Positions 14,843 through 24,319 of a stretch of 38,831 nucleotides of DNA are shown here, piece after piece. The stretch comes from a virus, in IMG/VR virus record IMGVR_UViG_3300044293_000159, positions 1-38,831 of that record. The stretch is one strand, 5' to 3'. A model generated the notes under the pieces. The model did no database searches and was not told the origin of the DNA. It was given only the letters and a program-made list of their open reading frames with translations. Position 1 is the stretch's first letter. Each line of letters begins with the position of its first letter. The translations under genes were made by a program, and so were the position numbers.

Positions 14843-16805
14843 GCAGGAAGCAGGTCGCGGCCACCTGCATCAGCGGGGCGTCGTTGCCGCCCAGGTCGAC
14901 GTCGCTCCCATCCATCGCCTCGCGTTGCACCTCGGCAAGGAAGTCGGCCAGCGGCATCGGCTTGTCCATGCCGTCCATCTGCACGGTGAGGTCGGGGAAT
15001 TGAGCCTGCACCTCGGCGAGGCGCTGGGCTACCAGTCCGGCCTCGGCGGTGCCACCTCGGGCTCCGGAAACTCCAGCGCCCCCCTGCTCTCCTGCTCCTG
15101 ACTGGCCAGGGCCGCCCGCATCCGGTCGCGCCGGCTGGGCTCCCGGCTGGGCCGGTGCGGGTGATGGCTGGGCGTCGGCACGTCCAGCAGGGGCAGCGCC
15201 TGTGCGCGCTTGCGGTGCGTCTTGGCCATTGGTGCGGGCCTCCGGTGTGGTGGTGGCCGCGGCCTCGCGTGCTGCTGCGGCTGTGGGGGTTTCGCGCGTG
15301 GGAGGCGCGTCGATCTGTGCACGCTGGCGGCCGGCCTGCTCTGCCTGCCGGTCCAGCATGTTGAGCGCGTCGAATGCCTGCTGCCCCTGGGCGTTCTCGG
15401 CCATCAGGTTCTCGAGGCGATCGACTCGGGCGCGCACGTCATCGGCCTGGGCGCCGAACTCCTTGCGGGCTTGCGCCATGGCCTGCTTGAAGCTGAGGCG
15501 ATCGGATTGCTGCAACTCGGCAGCACGCGCCTTGATCGCCTCAGGGCTTTCCAGTTCGGCCAGCCGCGCCTGCGCGTCGACCAGCTCGGCCTGCATCTGG
15601 CGCACAGCACCTGGCTCTGCCCTCTTCGCCGCCTGGGCCATCAGGTCGGTGCGTGCGGTCTCCAGGCCCTGCGCAAAGGCGTCGAGGGCGCGGGCCACCT
15701 GCAGGCGCTCCACTGGGATGAGGTCTGTCACGTCGACCCGGCGGCCGGCGCTCAGGTCGTCGACAGCGCGGGCAAAGGCATCGAGGTGCAGGGCTGCGGC
15801 ACGGGCGTCTTCGGCGCTGTGCAGGCCTGCGCTTTCGATGTGCTGCGTCAGCATCTCCACCCGGGCGGCGTCGACCTGCTCGGGCGATGGGCGGACGGGT
15901 TCACCACCTTGCGCTTCCGCGTTTGCCGGGCGCGCCGGGGCTGCCTCATTTTCAGGACGAAAACCGGAAGTTGCCTCTGTGTCGGCCGCTTTTGCCTGGG
16001 CGCGGATCTTGGCGCCGCGCATCGCCCACATGCCGAAGCCGGCCGGGATGATGGTCGACACCGCAAGCCCCACCGGGTCCAGCGGGTCGTACTGGTCGGC
16101 CAGCTTCGTGTAATCGGCCGCCTGCAGGATCTCGCGCGTCGCGGCCTGCTGGCCCATGAACGACAGGGGGCCGCCGGCCGCCACCAGGGCCGCCGTCTGC
16201 AGTCCGGTGTTGCCGGCCACCGGCAGGGCCACGCCGAGCGCCGATGTCAGGCCCACCACCGCGCCCACCTTCGAACGTGTCAGCGGGTCGACGCCCTGGC
16301 GCTGGAGGTCATCCGCCGTGGTCAGCGCCTCATCCAGGCCCACCAGCCCAGCCCCCGCAACCGGCCCGGCCACTGCGGCGCCGGCAACGGCCTTGGTGCC
16401 GAACCGGGTCAGCCCGAAAACCGTCTGCTCGGCCACATGCGAGGTGGTTGGGTCTGGCAGCCACTGCCTGGCGCGTGCGCGGAAGTCGTCGCCCTCGTTG
16501 AACTGCAGGCCCTCGTCGAGCATCTGGCGGCGGGCCTGCGTCTCCTGCTTGCGCTGATCAGGCGTCTGTGCCGAGAACATGCCTGGGCGGGCATCTGTCG
16601 CCGCCATGGTCTGGCCGAACGCGCCGAGCACGTCAGCGATGCCGCCGGCCGTCTCGTTCGCACCAGTGGCAACGCCGCGCGGGGCGGCGGTGAGCGTCTT
16701 CCAGGCTGAGAACTTCGACGCCTGCGGCTGGGGCGTCTGTGGTGGGCGCGCGATCAGGTCATTGACCGCGGCCTCTGTGCCGGCTTGATAGAGGTCGTCG
16801 AGCAT
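14832..16805 (-). CDS. Internal virion protein with Ala/Pro-rich C-terminus (cassette A)
   Basis: A 657-residue protein from ATG 16805, two bases after the preceding stop; a GTG at 16865 would add 20 residues. It has a hydrophobic Ala/Gly-rich part (about 135-260) with several possible membrane-active helices (VAGAAVAGPVAGAGLVGL). A long coiled coil follows (about 350-500), then a Pro/Ala/Gly/Gln-rich low-complexity region (about 510-590) and an acidic end. These traits fit a podovirus ejection protein. No enzyme motif is visible. Confidence 0.7.
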   Translation of the reverse strand: MLDDLYQAGTEAAVNDLIARPPQTPQPQASKFSAWKTLTAAPRGVATGANETAGGIADVLGAFGQTMAATDARPGMFSAQTPDQRKQETQARRQMLDEGLQFNEGDDFRARARQWLPDPTTSHVAEQTVFGLTRFGTKAVAGAAVAGPVAGAGLVGLDEALTTADDLQRQGVDPLTRSKVGAVVGLTSALGVALPVAGNTGLQTAALVAAGGPLSFMGQQAATREILQAADYTKLADQYDPLDPVGLAVSTIIPAGFGMWAMRGAKIRAQAKAADTEATSGFRPENEAAPARPANAEAQGGEPVRPSPEQVDAARVEMLTQHIESAGLHSAEDARAAALHLDAFARAVDDLSAGRRVDVTDLIPVERLQVARALDAFAQGLETARTDLMAQAAKRAEPGAVRQMQAELVDAQARLAELESPEAIKARAAELQQSDRLSFKQAMAQARKEFGAQADDVRARVDRLENLMAENAQGQQAFDALNMLDRQAEQAGRQRAQIDAPPTRETPTAAAAREAAATTTPEARTNGQDAPQARTGAAPAGRADAQPSPAPAQPGAQPARPDAGGPGQSGAGEQGGAGVSGARGGTAEAGLVAQRLAEVQAQFPDLTVQMDGMDKPMPLADFLAEVQREAMDGSDVDLGGNDAPLMQVAATCFLLNG

Positions 16806-16806
16806 G

Positions 16807-18825
16807 TCAGGGCTTCGCAGTGACGGTGATGGGGCGGCCTTGGGCGTTGGTGACGACTCGGCCACCAGCTTGGACGGCGTAGCGCCCGCGGCCGATGCTG
16901 ATCAGCTGGGCGTCGGGAAGCGCGCTTACGAAGGCATCGACGGTGGTCTCCTGACCGCCAACGCGCACGACACCGCCAGGAGCCTGGTTGGTGAAGTCCT
17001 GCGGCTTGAGCGAGCGCAGCCGGGCTTCGAGGTCGCCCTGGCTCATGCCAGCCGGAAGCGGGACCTTCTTGCCGTTGTGCTCGACGATCTCACCGCCTGC
17101 GGCCAAGCGCACCGCACGTGCCGGGTCCACGCTGCCCTCGGCGGCCATGCCAGCGGTGATCAGGTAGGCCGCCTCGCGGACGTCAGCGGCCTGGCGCTCG
17201 TTGGCATAGGCGCCGTCCACCAGCTTGGTGATCTGGCCCTTCCAGCCGCTCTCTGCCGCTGCGTCGACCTTGACGGCCTTGTCCTTGATGGCGGCCTGCC
17301 CCTTGAGGATCAGCTCGGAGGTGTAGCGGCCGGCGGTCGTCTTGCTGCTGCCGTACTGCAGCGCCAGGGACAGGCCCTTGTCCTGCTTGTCGATCTGCGC
17401 AGCCAGGCCGGCCGATGCCTGCGGCCCGAGCTGGGTGCCGATGGTGGCCAGCGCCGTGGCGCGCTGCTGCACGGGCAGAGCGGCCAGCGTCTGCGCGAAC
17501 TGCTGAGCCTCGTCGGCCGTCAGGGGGGAAACGGGGCGCCCATACCGCGTCTCTACGATCTTTGCGGCCTCCAGGCGCTGGCTGACGCTGCGCGCAAACC
17601 CGTCCACGCTGCGCACGTCAATGGCCGGCAGATCGGCGATGACGCCGCGTGACAAACCAGCGCGTAGCGCGTCTTCGGCATAGTCCCGCAGCGTAGCGTC
17701 GTGAACCCGCTGCAGCATGTCGCGCTGCTTGATGAGCGCATCGCTCGCACCTTGCTTTGCAATCTGAGCATTGACCTGATCGAGAGCCGCACGCTGAACC
17801 TGAACCGGTTGAGCGGCGAACCCGCCGATCTGGCGGGCCTGCTGCTGCAGCTGCTTGTACGTGTCGAGGAAAGGCGTGCCAGCCAGTGCCTGGGTGGTGA
17901 TGGCGATCTGGTCTGGGCTGTCTGGGACGCCGGCGGACACCCGGGCCTGAGAAGCCTCGAATGCTGCACGAGCGCGATTCATGGCAGCTTCCGCGCGCGC
18001 CGCTGCCCGTTGCTCGGCGATGGCCTGCCGCTGCAGTATGTTGGTCTCGTAGCCGTCCAGCTGGGCATCGAGCGCGGCACGGCGCTGCGGGTCGATGTCG
18101 GCATAGCCGTCGCCGGCCAGGGCCTGCTTTGCCTTGCGCACGCCGTCCAGGCTGTTGGCCGACCCTCGCACCAAGGTGAATGCCTCGGTATAGGCGGTGT
18201 CCTCGCGGAACTTCTGCTTGCGCAGCGCGATGTCGTCTGGACCCCATCCTGCTGCTGGGCCCATGTTGTCCAGCAATGCGCTGTACTCGGCCACGGCGGC
18301 AGGCCGGTCCTTGACCGCCATGCGCTGGTACTGCTCGCCCAGCGTGATGACGTTGGCCTTGGTGTCTTCACGGTCACGCGTGGTGACGGCTTGTCGCACG
18401 CCGCTCAACCCCTTTCCGGCGCGGCCCTCCAGTTCAACTTGCAACACGCCTGCATATCGCTGATCCAGGCCGGTGGTGGCATCCGACAGGATCGACTGCG
18501 TGCGGGACTGCCATTCCGTCTCGGCGTCCGCCTTGGCAACCTTGCCAGACAGGATGTCCGCGGACAGCTGCTCTTGAGCGGCGTCGAGGTCGTTGTGCTT
18601 CTGGATCCGCACGCGCGCGGCGGTGGTCTGTGCCTCGCGGTCGCGTGCCTCCTTCTCGATCTTCGTCTGCTGCGCCATCTGGTCAATGGCGATGTTGGTG
18701 GCGGTCTGGCCGAGCCGCGCGGCCGCCTCAGAGTCGATCTGGCCGGCACCCGCTGCCGTGACGCGGGGCGCGCGTTCAGGCCGTGCGATGGCCTGCCCGA
18801 AGTTGCCAATGGGAATGGTGGGCAT
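16807..18825 (-). CDS. Internal virion protein, coiled-coil rich (cassette A)
   Basis: A 672-residue, mostly alpha-helical protein. The first 25 residues (MPTIPIGNFGQAIARPE) resemble the N-termini of podovirus internal proteins. The body is Ala-, Gln- and Arg-rich with long coiled coils and few aromatics. The C-terminus turns to beta-type sequence (GGVVRVGGQETTVDAFVSALPDAQLISIGRGRYAVQAGG). It is the first of three large genes in a row, a typical ejectosome set. The exact role is unknown. Confidence 0.7.
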   Translation of the reverse strand: MPTIPIGNFGQAIARPERAPRVTAAGAGQIDSEAAARLGQTATNIAIDQMAQQTKIEKEARDREAQTTAARVRIQKHNDLDAAQEQLSADILSGKVAKADAETEWQSRTQSILSDATTGLDQRYAGVLQVELEGRAGKGLSGVRQAVTTRDREDTKANVITLGEQYQRMAVKDRPAAVAEYSALLDNMGPAAGWGPDDIALRKQKFREDTAYTEAFTLVRGSANSLDGVRKAKQALAGDGYADIDPQRRAALDAQLDGYETNILQRQAIAEQRAAARAEAAMNRARAAFEASQARVSAGVPDSPDQIAITTQALAGTPFLDTYKQLQQQARQIGGFAAQPVQVQRAALDQVNAQIAKQGASDALIKQRDMLQRVHDATLRDYAEDALRAGLSRGVIADLPAIDVRSVDGFARSVSQRLEAAKIVETRYGRPVSPLTADEAQQFAQTLAALPVQQRATALATIGTQLGPQASAGLAAQIDKQDKGLSLALQYGSSKTTAGRYTSELILKGQAAIKDKAVKVDAAAESGWKGQITKLVDGAYANERQAADVREAAYLITAGMAAEGSVDPARAVRLAAGGEIVEHNGKKVPLPAGMSQGDLEARLRSLKPQDFTNQAPGGVVRVGGQETTVDAFVSALPDAQLISIGRGRYAVQAGGRVVTNAQGRPITVTAKP

Positions 18826-18837
18826 GGTCTGGCTTCC

Positions 18838-19371
18838 TCAGCTGTTGACGCGGATTGAACGGTTTGAGATGGGTGCGGGCGCCTGGGTGCCGCTGAAACC
18901 TGGGCCGCTGCTGCGCCAGCCACTCGCAGACATGGCGTTGGCGCCTGACTGCAGCAGCGAATTCATGGCGTTCATGTAGCCGGCCTTGCGCTGTGCCTGG
19001 GCCCGCTTTCCGAGGGCCTCCGATTCGTACTGCAATGCCGACGACTCGCGATCAGCGCCCAGGATGGTCATGAGTGCATCCGACTCGGCGCCGCGCTGGA
19101 TCTCGGTGTTGATGACCAGCGGCGTGCCCGCATCAACCGAGACGCCCGAGCCAGCCAGGGCTGCAGCAGCTTCCGCCGCCTGGCGCCGTGCGGCACGTCG
19201 GATGAGCTCGGCCTGCGCATTTGCCGCGTCCTGTGCTGCGCCCGCTTGCTGTGAGAGCTGCCGCGCCTGCTCGATGGATTCCGATGCCGCGGCCTTGCCT
19301 GCATCGATCTGCGAACCAGCAGAAAACCCAGCTTGGCCGCCCAGAAGCAAACCCGTCCATTTGTTGCACAT
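18838..19371 (-). CDS. Small tail / internal virion protein ending in a GTQAPAPI motif (cassette A)
   Basis: A 177-residue protein. ATG 19371 is preferred: it follows the GNAT stop by two bases and has GGGAG seven bases upstream. The N-terminus has a small hydrophobic Gly-rich segment (WTGLLLGGQAGFSAGS), then an Ala/Gln-rich coiled coil (about 25-75). The end carries GW then GTQAPAPISNRSIRVNS. The same GTQAPAPI motif after GW occurs in the cassette B protein at 30938-31465, so the two are probably counterparts. A role at the head-tail junction or in ejection is inferred. Confidence 0.7.
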   Translation of the reverse strand: MCNKWTGLLLGGQAGFSAGSQIDAGKAAASESIEQARQLSQQAGAAQDAANAQAELIRRAARRQAAEAAAALAGSGVSVDAGTPLVINTEIQRGAESDALMTILGADRESSALQYESEALGKRAQAQRKAGYMNAMNSLLQSGANAMSASGWRSSGPGFSGTQAPAPISNRSIRVNS

Positions 19372-19373
19372 GA

Positions 19374-19826
19374 TCAAACTCCCATCACGTCGAAATTGCC
19401 GCCCGTGCGCCGCGCGCCCATGGCGAGGTAGAACCGCTCGGTTTGCTCGGTGTGCACTCCAGTGCTCACACCCGCCGATCCCTGAGCCACCCCCAGGTCC
19501 CGGCACCACTGCGCATAGGAGCGCACCAGGCTGGCCGCGATGAGCCCGCCTCGCCGGGTTGGTGGCACATAGAGGGCAAGGTCAAATGCCACCAGGGCAT
19601 CGCTGGCCCAGTGTTCGGATGCCGCTGCCACCATGGCGCCGGTGATTGCTCCATCACGCTCGGCCACACGCACGAAGCCGCGCGGGCTGCCGATGAGGGC
19701 GTCGAGCATGCTGCGCACCTTGTCATCGCTCCACGGCATGCGGTTGAACTCGGGCGCCTCGGCCCACATGGCGCGCCCCAGCTGCAGCAGTTCGTCGATG
19801 TCGCCTCGCGTTGCGTCACGGATCAT
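19374..19826 (-). CDS. GNAT-family acetyltransferase (cassette A)
   Basis: A 150-residue protein that starts at ATG 19826, two bases after the nozzle stop, behind GAGGG. It fits the GNAT fold: a strand-helix start (MIRDATRGDIDELLQLG), the acceptor region, a central strand pair (VRVAERDGAITGAMV), the acetyl-CoA loop near YVPPTRRGGLIAASLV (R/Q-x-x-G-x-G/A type), and a C-terminal TEQTERFYLAMGARRTGG. GNAT genes among structural genes occur in several BPP-1-like podoviruses; their target is not known. Cassette B has its own GNAT in a similar place. Confidence 0.85.
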   Translation of the reverse strand: MIRDATRGDIDELLQLGRAMWAEAPEFNRMPWSDDKVRSMLDALIGSPRGFVRVAERDGAITGAMVAAASEHWASDALVAFDLALYVPPTRRGGLIAASLVRSYAQWCRDLGVAQGSAGVSTGVHTEQTERFYLAMGARRTGGNFDVMGV

Positions 19827-19828
19827 GG

Positions 19829-22003
19829 TCAGCCCTCGTTGAATGTGAACTTGCGGATGACGCCCATCAGGTGGCACGGCAGCGGGTCATCATGCTCAAT
19901 GACGGTCTCGGTCTGCCCGCTCGACCACCCGATGTCGCTCACGTCCTTGAAACCGGTGAAAGGCGTGATGGGCTGGTTGAGCACGCCCTCACCCAGCTGA
20001 CGGAAAGGGACCTGCTCACCGTTGATGACCAGGCCCACGGTGTCGCGCACGGCCACGGTGATCTCGTTGACGCGCTGTCGGGCACCAAGGGCCGCGCCTG
20101 CGCCGCCGGTGACTTCGGGGGTCAGCAGCTTGACGCGCAGCTTGATGGGCCTGCCGATCTCGACTGTGGTTGCCGGGCGCTGCAGCGTGATCTGCCCACC
20201 CGTGACGGTCTGCCTGGGCTGAGAGATACCGTCGGCCAGGATGGCCACCTCTTCGCCTTCCAGGTGGCCGAGGCCCGCCCACACTGCGGTAGCGGTCGCT
20301 TGCTCCCCCTTGATTGCGCTGTCGGTGTAGGTGCCCTCGTCGAACAGCTCGAGGTACCGCACCGTCGCCCCGTTGATGGTGCGACGCACGATCAGCATGG
20401 TTCGGTCGCGGTCGCCGTCTGGGATCGTGGCGATGGACTCGACCACGCCGCCCAGGTTGGAGCGGGCCCACCCTGCAACATCCTGATCGCGGTCGAAGGT
20501 GCAGTGCGCGAGCACGCCATCCGATCGGGCCGCCATGATCAGCGTGCCGGGCTCTTTGTGCCATGACAGCGCGGTGATGCCCGGTGCGGTCAGGTGATCC
20601 GCCAGCACCGAAATGTCAGGGGCGCCCCACATCCCGGTGCTCTCGTTGAAGCTGGCCGCGCGCACGCGCTTGCCGGTGCGCTGCACGTAGACCTCTTCCG
20701 AGCCCACGCGAATCGGCCGGACCTGCGCACAGCCGTGATTGCTTCGGGGTTTGGCACGCACGTTCGTGGGGGTGATGGGCTTTTCAACACCGCCATCCAT
20801 GGTGAACTCGCCGCCGAACGACAGCGCCATCAGCACCTCGGAGCTCGACAGGTAGCTGATGGGGTTGAGGTCATCGCTGACCATCTGGAACGCGAAGGCG
20901 TCGGTGTCCGTGGTCCCCAGCAGGAAGTTGAAGTACTCCCCGATGGCCGACCCCCACACGGCCTGCGGGTAGGACGGAGAGCCCGCCACCAACAGGCGCT
21001 GCATGTGGAATGTGCCGGTGCTCGGATAGCCGTCCGCGCTGTTCCAGGCCGGCGACGCCACGGTCCACGACGAAGCGATGGCGGCGGCCGTGGTGTTCAG
21101 CGTGCGCTGAATCGTGCCCGTCATGATGGTGTCTGACGTGAAGCCGGTGAGCTTGACCACGCCGTCATTGATCGTGACCAGCTTGCCGACGTACGACGCG
21201 CGCCAGCCGGCCGCGCTGAGCGTCAACGTGATCGAGTCGCCGATGGGGGTGGCAGCACTCGGTGTGCACGTGGCCTGCGGGCTGAGCGCCAGCACCCACT
21301 GCCCGGCAGCCAGCGCGGCGGCATCGAACGCTGACGTGATCTCCACTGTGGCCACCGTGGCAGACACCACGGCGGTGATCTTCGCTGTGCCGCTGCCTTG
21401 CCAGATCTCACGCCCGACGTCAGCCGCCAGCCACATGGCAGATGCGGCCGTGGCGGTGCGGCCCGTGCCCACGGTGGTAGCCGACAGCGTGACGGCAACA
21501 GACGGTCGGTCCCCGATCTCGTCGAACGGTGGAGGGTTGAATGGGGCCTCATCGAGCACCCACTTGGTATCGCTGAAACGGCGCAGGCGGCGGGGGAAGA
21601 CGGCGGTGTGCCACAGCAGCATCGTGTCGGCGCCCTGGTTGAAGTCCATGGTTTGCACCTGGGCCTCGCTGTAGGGCGTGACGATCTCGTAGGGCACGCC
21701 AGGCGATGACAGGACAAGCCCCGCTGGCGTGTGCACGCGCATGTAGAAGTCGCCGAACTCCAGCCAGTAGGCCTGCGACCGGCTGTAGACGAAGGGGATC
21801 AGGCGGGCGCGCTTGCTGGCCACCTTCGCCGGCCCGCGGTACAGCGTGCCCCACCGCTTGTCGATGCCGCCGTGGATGATCGGCCAGCCGTTCTCGATGA
21901 GTGCAGCGCCGTTCTGGTAGCGCTGCACATCGACGCGCACGCCCATCTTGGGCGTCAGCTCGCCCGCGGTGAAGTTGGTGCTGACAGCTGTGACCTTCGG
22001 CAT
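19829..22003 (-). CDS. Tail nozzle / tail tubular B-like protein (cassette A)
   Basis: A 724-residue protein. The N-terminus (NFTAGELTPKMGVRVDVQRYQNGAALIENG) is typical of podovirus nozzle proteins, which share the GELTP start and form the distal tail tube. The remainder is beta-rich, with repeated Val/Thr/Trp strands expected of a propeller-like body. The start overlaps the adaptor gene stop as TAATG. It would dock on the adaptor ring and carry the fibre. Confidence 0.8.
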   Translation of the reverse strand: MPKVTAVSTNFTAGELTPKMGVRVDVQRYQNGAALIENGWPIIHGGIDKRWGTLYRGPAKVASKRARLIPFVYSRSQAYWLEFGDFYMRVHTPAGLVLSSPGVPYEIVTPYSEAQVQTMDFNQGADTMLLWHTAVFPRRLRRFSDTKWVLDEAPFNPPPFDEIGDRPSVAVTLSATTVGTGRTATAASAMWLAADVGREIWQGSGTAKITAVVSATVATVEITSAFDAAALAAGQWVLALSPQATCTPSAATPIGDSITLTLSAAGWRASYVGKLVTINDGVVKLTGFTSDTIMTGTIQRTLNTTAAAIASSWTVASPAWNSADGYPSTGTFHMQRLLVAGSPSYPQAVWGSAIGEYFNFLLGTTDTDAFAFQMVSDDLNPISYLSSSEVLMALSFGGEFTMDGGVEKPITPTNVRAKPRSNHGCAQVRPIRVGSEEVYVQRTGKRVRAASFNESTGMWGAPDISVLADHLTAPGITALSWHKEPGTLIMAARSDGVLAHCTFDRDQDVAGWARSNLGGVVESIATIPDGDRDRTMLIVRRTINGATVRYLELFDEGTYTDSAIKGEQATATAVWAGLGHLEGEEVAILADGISQPRQTVTGGQITLQRPATTVEIGRPIKLRVKLLTPEVTGGAGAALGARQRVNEITVAVRDTVGLVINGEQVPFRQLGEGVLNQPITPFTGFKDVSDIGWSSGQTETVIEHDDPLPCHLMGVIRKFTFNEG

Positions 22004-22569
22004 TACCAGCCCCCACCCGAGAAGCGCGCCCGGTAGAGCGGGTCATCGTCGATGCTGTCGGGCGTGTCTTCCATGCCGTCGATGGCCTTGGCCCGGCGCA
22101 CTGCGCGCTCAGCGGCACCCGCCAGCGCCTCTGCCTGGGTCGCCGATTCGGTGATGGGAAGAGCCATGAGGGCCGCCATCTTCACGGTCATCGCCGAGAC
22201 CATGCCGGCATCCCAGCCGTCCTCCGGCACATCCGCCACGTACTTGATGCGCAGCACGGTGGTGTCGGCCAGCACGCGCCGTCCCTCGATCTTGAACTCT
22301 TGGCCGTCCACCACATCGAGCATGCGCAAGAAGTCGGCAGGGAGCTGGAACTGGTGCGAGTAGCCGTGCTCTGGCACATCAGCCAGCGGCGCCAGCGTGG
22401 TGCGCTTGATGGCCGCATTCCAGGGGTGCCCGCGCAGGAAGTCTCGCTTGGCGTCCGGGTACAGGTTGGCCGCGATCAATGCGGCCTTGGTCCCCTCGGT
22501 GAACGACGCAATGGGCTTGTCGCCCAGCATGATGAGGGCATTCGAACAGATCGAGATGGGCGAGGCCAT
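22003..22569 (-). CDS. Head-tail adaptor / tail tubular A-like protein (cassette A)
   Basis: A 188-residue protein that starts MASPISICSNALIMLGDKPIASFTEGTKAALIAANLYPDAKR in reading order, a pattern common to tail tubular A-like adaptors (NxAL..LG...I.SF.E.t..A). The segment HPWNAAIKRTTLAPL is also typical. Such proteins form a ring under the portal and carry the nozzle. It is directly upstream of the nozzle gene, with TAATG overlap. ATG 22569 is preceded by GGAGCG. Confidence 0.85.
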   Translation of the reverse strand: MASPISICSNALIMLGDKPIASFTEGTKAALIAANLYPDAKRDFLRGHPWNAAIKRTTLAPLADVPEHGYSHQFQLPADFLRMLDVVDGQEFKIEGRRVLADTTVLRIKYVADVPEDGWDAGMVSAMTVKMAALMALPITESATQAEALAGAAERAVRRAKAIDGMEDTPDSIDDDPLYRARFSGGGW

Positions 22570-22584
22570 GTGTCAGCGCTCCAG

Positions 22585-22608
22585 AAAAAAAGGGGGCCGA
22601 AGCCCCCT
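22585..22608 (-). terminator. Intrinsic terminator between cement and adaptor genes
   Basis: Read on the minus strand, AGGGGGC pairs with GCCCCCT around a TTCG loop and is followed by TTTTTTCT. A second overlapping inverted repeat lies at 22605-22625. It would lower expression of the tail genes relative to the capsid and cement genes. Confidence 0.85.
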
Positions 22609-22646
22609 CAAACCCCGTGAGGGGCCCCTCTTCTCGCTTACCGCGA

Positions 22647-23153
22647 TCAGTTGCCCTGCGCGTAGCTGATGCGCGCAGTCAGCGTGCCGGACGCGGTGGC
22701 AGCGGCAGTCAGCGTGGCCACCACGTCGTACATCACAGCCGGGTCGCTCGACAGGCCCAGGATCTGCCACAGAGGCTTGGCCAGGTTGGCGATGTCGAGC
22801 ACGCCGGACTCGTGCAGGATGTTGTTGCCCGTGGTGATGGCCGTGGCCAGCGAAACGGCCGAGCCGAACAGGTCGGCATCGACAACCGCGCCACCGTCCT
22901 GGGTGGTGCGGTACAGGCCGAAGTCAGCGGCGGCGCCGGTGATCGCATCGCACAGCACGATCAGCTCGCGCATCGAGGCCGACGACGGCACGCTGCCAAG
23001 GATGAACTTCGACGCGATGGAATCGCCGTTGGTGACCTCGACGGTGTCGGCCTGGTCGTACAGGCGGCGGGGGCCGGTGCTGAGCGTGCTCTTGCCCGGG
23101 GGGAGGCTGTCACGCGCGGTGATCAGCGAAGACTTGACGGTAACGACAGCCAT
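22647..23153 (-). CDS. Bbp16-like capsid cement protein (cassette A)
   Basis: A 168-residue protein directly downstream of the major capsid gene, behind AAAGGA. It is beta- and Ala/Thr-rich. It resembles the Bbp16 family of Bordetella phage BPP-1, a trimeric cement protein that sits on the capsid surface (features such as YDQADTVEVTNGDSIASKFILG). Size and gene order fit that family. It ends before a strong terminator, consistent with high expression together with the capsid protein. Cassette B has no visible homologue. Confidence 0.75.
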   Translation of the reverse strand: MAVVTVKSSLITARDSLPPGKSTLSTGPRRLYDQADTVEVTNGDSIASKFILGSVPSSASMRELIVLCDAITGAAADFGLYRTTQDGGAVVDADLFGSAVSLATAITTGNNILHESGVLDIANLAKPLWQILGLSSDPAVMYDVVATLTAAATASGTLTARISYAQGN

Positions 23154-23192
23154 GGCGGTGTCCTTTCAGTTTTCGGTGGTTGCGTCAGGGGC

Positions 23193-24086
23193 TCAGATCA
23201 GGAAATCGATCGTCACGACCTTCTTCTCGTCCTGGCGGCCAGCACCCAGGCTCATGTAGCCGTAGGCCTCGGTCGGGTGGCCGCGCTTCTGCGTGTTCTC
23301 ACCGATGCTGGTCTTGACGTTGATGCCGGTTCCGTAGTGCGCGGCGGACTTGGCCCAGGCCACGGTCTTGCGCTCGGTGGCACCGCCAGCGCCGTTGTCC
23401 AGCTGCTCGTACGGAATCCAGGTGAAGCCACACCAGTTGCCGGCCACCTTGCCATCCTCCAGCATCCGCACGGCCATGAAGTCGGCGCTGGTCAGCGTGG
23501 TGTCGGTCAGGATCTGGGCGACCATGTTGCTGTCGTACAGCATGTAGAGCTGTTCGCCGTTCTCCTGATCGCACTCGTTGGCGCGGAAGATCTTGCGGGC
23601 GTACAGGATCTTGGCCTTGGTGAATGCCGTGCCGCCGGCTGCGATCTTCTGCGTGCTGGGCAGCGAGGCGGTGCCGAAGCTGGTCTCGCCGGTCTTGACG
23701 ATGACGTCATCGATCAGGGCACGGTAGATCGACTTGTCCTTGCGGCGGTTGGCGGCCTGCGTCAGCAGCTCCACGTACTTGTAGGACGGGTCGGCGGCCA
23801 GCTTCGGGATGTCGAAGCCATCGACCACCAGAGTGCGGTCGAAGTCGGCCATGTAGACCACACGGGTGTTGTGATCCAGCTCGGCCGGGTTCTTGTCCTG
23901 ATAGCGGCCGGTGACGGCCTCCATCTCGGTGGTGCCGAGGCTGTTGATGGTGAAGGACGAGCCGTCGATCTGGCCGCGGTCGATCACAGCGCCTTGCAGG
24001 CGGCTGTCGGTCTGCGCGAGGGCCGAGACGAAGGCATCGTGGAACTGCTGCTTGTATGCAGCGGTCGGGGCGCTGGGAAAAGACAT
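23193..24086 (-). CDS. Major capsid protein (cassette A)
   Basis: A 297-residue protein consistent with a BPP-1-type HK97-fold capsid protein (Bbp17-like). The N-terminus (FPSAPTAAYKQQFHDAFVSALAQTDSRLQGAV) and the patterns HNTRVVYMADFDRTLVVDGFD and DSNMVAQILTDTTLTSADF fit the phage capsid family of this group. ATG 24086 follows CAGGAGC. A leader of more than 200 bases separates it from the scaffold gene, with a terminator inside, so separate regulation is likely. It is not related in sequence to the cassette B capsid protein. Confidence 0.85.
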   Translation of the reverse strand: MSFPSAPTAAYKQQFHDAFVSALAQTDSRLQGAVIDRGQIDGSSFTINSLGTTEMEAVTGRYQDKNPAELDHNTRVVYMADFDRTLVVDGFDIPKLAADPSYKYVELLTQAANRRKDKSIYRALIDDVIVKTGETSFGTASLPSTQKIAAGGTAFTKAKILYARKIFRANECDQENGEQLYMLYDSNMVAQILTDTTLTSADFMAVRMLEDGKVAGNWCGFTWIPYEQLDNGAGGATERKTVAWAKSAAHYGTGINVKTSIGENTQKRGHPTEAYGYMSLGAGRQDEKKVVTIDFLI

Positions 24087-24261
24087 GGTGTGCTCCTGAA
24101 AGGTGGCGCCGTTTCAGGGTGTCCGGGCATCCGGGCCTGCTGTCGTGACCTGCCCCGGCTGGGCTTCGGTGACGGGCTGTGCTTGTGAGGGTGTCCGGTT
24201 GCCACACCGGGCCTCGTTCGGGGTCCAATGTGCGCCCGCATGCCGGCAGACTTCCCGACCA

Positions 24262-24289
24262 GAAACGACAAAGCCCGCACTGGGCGGGC
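24262..24289 (-). terminator. Intrinsic terminator between scaffold and capsid genes
   Basis: On the minus strand GCCCGC pairs with GCGGGC (24273-24289) around a 5-base loop and is followed by TTTGTCGTTT. Downstream, to the capsid start at 24086, lie about 175 bases without a gene that may hold a promoter or mRNA leader; I see no clear promoter there. Confidence 0.75.
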
Positions 24290-24319
24290 CTTGGGTGATG
24301 CTGGTGCCGTGAGGCTTGG

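Noticed and set aside
15210-16709. A 499-codon + strand ORF
   Set aside because: It lies wholly antisense to the internal virion protein at 14832-16805; high GC leaves the other frames open, and its product is low-complexity without a domain.
22617-24188. A 523-codon + strand ORF opposite the capsid and cement genes
   Set aside because: Antisense to two well-supported genes and across a terminator; GC-rich shadow frame.
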